Assembly (NCBI GenBank): GCA_021234155.1
Contig: JAJEKV010000003.1
Location: forward strand, 13,203,819 to 13,267,818
Source: Isoetes taiwanensis
Lineage: Eukaryota > Streptophyta > Lycopodiopsida > Isoetales > Isoetaceae
DNA: 64,000 nucleotides
Direction: 5' to 3'
The position numbers and the translations under genes are program-made. Below are positions 57,797-64,000 of the stretch, piece after piece. Position 1 is the stretch's first letter; every line of letters begins with the position of its first letter. The notes beneath the pieces are model-generated. The model saw only the letters and a program-made list of their open reading frames with translations. It had not been told where the DNA came from and searched no databases.

Positions 57797-60700
57797 GTTT
57801 TTTTATGCATTAATAAATGTAAATATCCAATTGCATGTAGTGAACATGTTTAAGCGAGCTAGGATTGCCTAAGCTAGTAGTGGTGTTCCGCAGATTCACA
57901 GAACGACCATATAAATGCAAGTTTTTCTTGTAGGGCACAATAACTATCTTATCTTTGGAAAATGCTTTTTAAATCTATACATGCGTTTGCATGTCACTTC
58001 CTTTTGTTTGCATGACTTGGTAATGTACCTTTAAACACTTTTCATAGTCGAATATGACTCTTGCATGTGTGCACTTGTCATTTCCTTGGATTGCATGGCT
58101 TTTTAATGCCTTTTGGTGCTTCTAACGATCTTACATTTAGCAATATGGCTACAAATTTTGTCGGCTATCTCTTGCCTTTCTAACACTGCAAGGTTGAAGA
58201 CCCATGTGTAGTTTAAAAGACAAAAAGGTGCGTCTAATAACCCATTGGATGATTTCCACATGAGGGGTAAAAGGCAACGTCAAGTTTTTGTGCTTTTGTT
58301 GTTGCCTTTCTGAGAATGGTTTAGGGTTTGTTGCCATAACAAAATGCGGCAAGCAATTTTGCCGATACTTGGTGCGGAATGCTCCATCGCTTCTCTGTGT
58401 AGGATGCTCCAAAACTATTTGCACTTTGTAAGCGACCAGCTGTTGTTTTCCCTCAAAGCATGCATGCTTCCATACGTTATGGAGCGGCTATTTGTACTGC
58501 TCCCGGATCCGCATTTCGTTTGTTATTTGATATGCTATCATCTAATTTGTTATCTTGGGCGCGAAATGGGTGGCATCCTCTTTGTCTTTGAACACCATTA
58601 AAATTTGCTCTTTCGGAAGCTCTTGCGAGGCGGATCTCTTATATACTATGTGCCAATGAAGTACCCAGTCGCTATCAAAATGTATGGTGAATGCGGCCAT
58701 GGGCTGCATGGTTCTATGACCATGGCGTCTTCTACTTGGCTGCTGCACCGATAAAGTGGAAAGGACTACCAAATTCATTCGCTTATGCATCTTTAAATGG
58801 TGATGGAGCAATTATTCTAGAAGGTTTATGATCACATTTCATCTTGGCGACATGTTATATTTTGCATGAGAGCAACAATGACCGGAGTTAATGGCATCAA
58901 GACCATATAAATTTGTGCACATTCTACGCAACAAATGTTTCAAGCGGACCTATTGCAAATCAAAGGCTTCATTCAGTGCTGTGTGAACAATGTTTCTATT
59001 TGGAGAATGATTTTCAAATGAGTTTCCACTATATATACAAGTAGGTGAAACAAAACCGTCTTCTTGGCATATAGGATATGCAAACTTATTGTTATTTTAC
59101 ATATGTTGGTTGGGCATGTTGGGCGGTTGGTCGGCATAAAATGAGCATAAATCTATCCATTACTACTTTAGTATGGTGATAAAATCCAAAAGTCTAGAAA
59201 ATTGCATTTTCTATTTGATATTGATGCTCTTATGTTTCAATGGATTTATTCTAACACATAAGGTGAAGGGCGATAAGCCGTGAAGTTCTATAGCTTACGG
59301 CGGTCCTTTCATTGTTACTCTTCTAAGGCTAACATTTGGTTAGTTGGTTATTTTGCGAGGTAACGAACTCCACCTCCTTGGATTTTTGTAGGAAGTTACA
59401 ATGCTGATTTTCAGATTAAGAGCATGTTAATACATGGTTCTAAATATCGAGATAAGTATCTCTGTTTTTCTAACTTTCTAGAAGAACAAATTTTGAGCAC
59501 AATGTTTACTTTTCTTATTCTGATAGTTGAAATCGCAGAACAAGGCAGCTTGAGAGTTTTGCCTGGTTGAGTATTCCAAAGAAATAGAAGATTGATGGCG
59601 ATATCAAAAGACATGGAATAAACAGGATTGTTTTATATTATGTGGAAATGTCTGATTTTTTATATTCTATTTTTTTGCAAACATCTTTGTTGTTCCCTTT
59701 TGGGAACTTTGACATTGATCTTTGTTTCAAACGAGTTGGACATAAGGAAATGTTTTCTTTTTTAAGGTTTCACTTCAGTTTTCGTTCCAAGGTATCACTT
59801 GGGCATTGGACACGAGTTTTGAAGTGTCATGTTTTTCTAGTGAGATGTATAAAGATTTTTCTTATTAATTCTCTTGTGTTCAAAGGATCGATGTCTTTGT
59901 CATTGGACACTCATTTGGAAGTTCCATGTTTTTCATGATCGTATGAAAGTTTATCTTGTTAATTCTCTGTGTGCTCAAGGATCGATGTGTAGGTATGTGG
60001 CCTAAATGGTTACATATGCGGATAATACTTGATACCAAAGGGATTGGCTGCGGTATGTAGAGGTGGCTAGTATGGCTTTTGTCAAGGCTAGTCTTTGTCA
60101 TGCAGGTTTTAGATATTTCTATTCATTGGTTTTACGATTAATAGCATCAATCCTTGAAGCACATGGATGAATTATCAAGATTCTCCAAAGTCAAGTTTAT
60201 CTGTTGTACTAAAGAATTCATGAGTTTATGATTGACATGATCCTTTATATATGCGAGACTCATGTTGAGTATATCGTGCATAAAGGGAGGAGAAAACCCT
60301 TCTGGACTCATGTAGTGATGAGTATTTGCGTCTGATGGAGGAGAAAAAAAACCTTCACGGGTACAACGTACAATGGATTGAGTATCACGAGTATGCAATG
60401 GAGGAGTAAGCATTATACAAAGAAAATAATGCCTAATATTTATAGGCGGTCGTGACAAAAACAAATTCAATATGGCACAAAGAGCTGCTTTATTGAAAAA
60501 GGTATGAGCTCTATTGCAGAAGTAAAGGCTTCATATATTTGCAAGGTTTTAGAATTGTTCTATGTCATCAAAATTTTCAAAATCAGCATTTGAAAATGAT
60601 TATTGTGCAAAGGGGCCAGGCCCTATAATGCCATTTGGCATGATATCATTCTAGAGCCATTTGGCTCAAATATGTTATATGACGAAAAATAGTCATATGC

Positions 60701-60972
60701 ATAAAACAATGAACCGAGGTGTAATTCTTAAAAGCGAGAATGTTCCATGAGCAGACATAATAATGTCTTATGGGCCACTTGGCCATGTCTCAAGTATGAC
60801 ACCAGCATTCTCATATAAATTCTGGAAGAATGTTAAAAGGAAAATGGATGTTCAACTAATGGGTACATAAACAAAAAATGGGATGAAATAGGACCCCTAC
60901 TGTAATAGTAGGGGCACCTTATCTTCCGTCTGATACAAGTAAACAGGGGTTCTCTATCATCCTGCGGAAGGA
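57797..60972. repeat. 3.2-kb tandem unit 2
   Basis: Full-length second copy, same order of landmarks as unit 1, length about 3.18 kb. Differences from unit 1 are clustered in short patches, while stretches of 50-150 bp between them look identical. Confidence 0.85.
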
Positions 60973-62408
60973 GGTAGGGTTTTTTTTATGCATTAATAAA
61001 TGTAAATATCCAATTGCATGTAGTGAACATGTTTAACTGAGCTAGGATTGCCTAAGCTAGTAGTGGTGTTCACAGATCTGAGACGACCATATAAATGCAA
61101 GTTTTTCTTGTAGGGCACAATAACTATCTTATCTTTGGAAAATGCTTTTTAAATCTATACATGCGTTTGCATGTCACTTCCTTTGTTTGCATGACTTGGT
61201 AATGTACCTTTAAACACTTTTCATAGTCGAATATGACTCTTGCATGTGTGCACTTGTCATTTCCTTGGATTGCATGGCTTTTTAATGCCTTTTTGGTGCT
61301 TCTAACGATCTTACATTTAGCAATATGGCTACAAATTTTGTCGGCTATCTCTTGCCTTTCTAACACTGCAAGGTTGAAGACCCGTGTGTAGTTTAAAGAC
61401 AAAAAATGCGTCCTAATAACCCATTGGATGATTTCCACATGAGGGTAAAAAGGCAACGTCAAGTTTTTGTGCTTTTGTTGTTGCCTTTTCTGAATGGTTT
61501 AGGGTTTGTTGCCATAACAAAATCGCGCAAACAGATTTGCCGATGCGCTTGGTGCGGAATGCTCCATCGCTTCTACGTGTAGGATGCTCCAAAGAGCGGC
61601 GCACTTTGTAAAGCGACCATTGTTGTTTTCCCTCAAAGCATGCATGCTTCCATCACGTTATGGAAGCGACTATTTGTACTGCTCCCGGATCCGCATTTCG
61701 TTTGTTATTTGATATGCTATCATCTAATCTGTTATCTTGGGCACTTGAAATGGTGGCATCCTCTTTGTCTTTGAACACCATTAAAAGCTGTTTCTGAAGC
61801 TCTTGCCGGATCTCTTATATACTATGTGCCAATGAAGTACCAGTGTCGCTATCAAAATGTATGGTGGTACGACCATGGGCTGCATGGTTCTATGACCATG
61901 GCGTCTTCTACTTGGCTCTGCTGCACCGATAAAAGTGGAAAGGGCTACCAAATTCATTCAGCTTGTCTGCATCTTTAAATGGTGATGGAGCAATTATTCT
62001 AGAAGGTTTATGATCTGTTCATCTTGGCCAGCATGTTATATTTTGCATGAGAGCAACAATGACCGCGATTAATGGCATCAAGACCATATAAATTTGTGCA
62101 CATTCTCGCAACAAATGTTTTCAGCGGACCTATTGCAAATCAAAGGCTTCATTCAGTGCTGTGTGAACAATGTTTCTATTTGGAGAATGATTTTCAAATG
62201 AGTTTCCACTATATATACAAGTAGGTGAAACAAAACACGTCTTCTTGGCATATAGGATATGCAAACTTATTGTTATTTTACATATGTTGGCTGGGCATGT
62301 TGGAGCAGTTGGTCAGCATAAATCTGAGCATAAATCTGTCCATTACTACTTTAGTATGGCTGCAGGTAACCAGAACTCCACCTCCTTGGATTTTTGTAGG
62401 ATGTTACA
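60973..62408. repeat. 3.2-kb tandem unit 3, truncated
   Basis: The same start (TTTTTTATGCATTAATAAATG) and order up to GGATTTTTGTAGGATGTTACAATGC. There it switches at 62409 to the duplicated 1.6-kb segment. About 180 bp present in units 1 and 2 is missing near 62355, so the unit is shortened inside as well as at its end. Confidence 0.85.
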
Positions 62409-64000
62409 ATGCGTGGACGGTGGCACACCGGAATGTGGTCCCAGTGGCCATGCCACCACACATCCTATAAACTCGGAGAGTTTTGAACCATGTTACTAAC
62501 ATGGAAGACTACTTAGAATTGGTGCAGTGGGAATGCGGTAGACACATTGTCAGTCATGTTGTTCCTGTAGTACTTTCTTTTTTGTTCCTGTGTCAACAAT
62601 TAGTGTTTTGGCGTGCCATTGAAGGAAATTCAGATGTCGGGTATGTGGCTATTGGTGAATGGTTTTGATGTGTCTTACTTTATATGGGTCTTCTTGCATT
62701 CTTGTATTGGAGCCTTTGATTGAGAGAATATTCCATGTTAAATGCATGCAAGTACAATTGTGCAAAAAGGGAATTCAACAAGGTGTTGTAATGATATCTT
62801 GGTTTGCCACGCTAGAAATTTATCACGTAGATAGGAGGGTTGTGAATAGAATTGAAGTTGAATCTGTTGAACCAATTGTAATTATGAAATACAATTATTT
62901 GTTCCATATTGTTAATGTCCGTAATGACCATTTTAACTCTAGGCCTTAAACATTTTCTAAACCTATATAATCCTGCTTCGTTTTGTGCCTTGGAATATTC
63001 GTGTCACCAAGGCACCCATCCTGACTGTCCATTTCGTAGTCATCTTGGCTGTCATTTTCTGCAGCATTTCGTCATGTTTCCAGTGTTCTAAGTTGGATCC
63101 AGACAAGAATTCATGTTTTTGGTGTTTCCCTGTTCTTGAATACTGCCGGATTTGATGGATCTCAATGTTTTTTGCTGGCTCCATTTTGCTGTCTACTGTG
63201 GGATTGTACCGATAAGGTTTCTTCAGGGACACGGCGTCTCTGATCCAATGAAGTCCTTGAATCTGAAGGAAGCGATGGCTATAAATTCATTCTTTGGCTT
63301 CGGCGAAGTGCATCAAGGGTTGCATCTTTGTCCCCCTGCAGCGCCAGACCAATTTTGGACTCTAGAATTGCAACATTTATGGTTTTGCCACTACGTATTT
63401 CATTTCATGTATGATCTGTTTGCCCTTGGGTTTCAAATCTTGCTATGCTATGGTTTTCTGGACACACTCTAGAAATGCAACAATTATGGCTTTGCCATTA
63501 CTTTGTATTTCATTTCCTGCATGATCCGTTTGCTCTTGGGCTTCAAATCTTGCTCTACTACGAGGTCTGGGAATTTGCCTTGCAGGTTTTAAAATGGAGG
63601 GTTTTGGGAATGCATATTCTTCGACATGGTAAGATTGTATAAGTAAAATTTACCTTCATTGTAACATCCAGTTGTTTATTTGGCTTATTGTTAGAAGAGT
63701 TAAGCATTTTGAAGTCAGTAATGTCTCTATATCTCTAAATAGTGCATCTCAAAAGTAACTGAAATACATGGTCAAAGGGTTTGCTATTGGCATTAAACTA
63801 TGGTAAATTATATCGTATCCCATTTAGAGTCGAGTTGCTATATGTTTGTAAAAAATCTTCAATATTTTCTTAGGTATTTCATAAGTTTGTCATTGCAAGA
63901 GTATTTCATTAAGCATGCTTGTTCTATTAATGAAGATGCATTATTTATGAGATTGGAGCATGATTGTGATTCTAAAAACTATTATTGTAGACCTCAATAG
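62409..64000 (+). repeat. 1.6-kb duplicated segment, copy 2
   Basis: Starts GCGTGGACGGTGGCAC and follows 49777-51351 to the end of the window. It retains only the right arm (about 62431-62456) of the inverted repeat seen at 49746-49823. The 61-codon frame recurs unchanged at 62483-62668. The ~107-bp internal direct duplication is also present (about 63360-63570). Confidence 0.8.

Overview
The window looks like nuclear DNA of a land plant, most likely a fern or another seed-free plant. The reasons are a PLS-type pentatricopeptide repeat (PPR) gene without introns, an intron-rich SET-domain methyltransferase gene of the plant Rubisco-LSMT-like family, LTR retrotransposons primed by initiator-Met tRNA, and several LINE lineages. 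Only a small part is single-copy genic DNA (about 39.6-49.7 kb). The rest is nested, broken repeats. The species is an inference from protein style and cannot be proved here. || 0-12.6 kb: an AT-rich repeat (1-430) returns at 4657-5065. The second copy is split by a degenerate minus-strand LINE (5066-9997: coiled-coil-like ORF1 region, EEP endonuclease, reverse transcriptase, C-terminal tail). A decayed Ty1/copia body follows on the plus strand (about 10.1-12.4 kb). 12.6-16.7 kb: an LTR/primer-binding-site junction on the minus strand, a ~31-bp minisatellite, and two tRNA-like SINE heads. || 16.7-30.5 kb: a Ty3/gypsy element (Tat/Athila-like layout) with three LTRs, a broken gag-pol, a 5'-truncated LINE nested in its 3' part, and two extra ORF regions after pol, one of them a coiled coil. 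The gypsy is itself inserted in a longer LTR whose second copy lies at 33.5-35.2 kb. Between those two copies is an orphan exon resembling the N-terminus of a photolyase/cryptochrome, next to a near-perfect 43-bp palindrome. 35.2-39.6 kb: a tRNA-derived SINE with a TATC tail, a LINE fragment, and microsatellites. || 39.6-46.2 kb: two host genes head to head, the SET-domain gene (minus) and a PPR gene (plus) with four frame breaks. 47.4-49.7 kb: a spliced minus-strand gene for a tyrosine recombinase of the Crypton/DUF3504 type. This is the most unusual object in the window. || 49.8-64 kb: a ~1.6-kb segment occurs at both ends (49.78-51.35 and 62.41-64.0 kb). Between the copies lie a minus-strand LINE (51.6-54.5 kb) carrying a small foldback/MITE, and about 2.4 tandem copies of a ~3.2-kb unit. 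|| Near-identical repeats in this window differ mostly in small clusters around C(A/T)G-like sites. Part of the frameshifting may therefore be a sequence-quality artefact rather than biology. Treat 'pseudogene' calls with that in mind.
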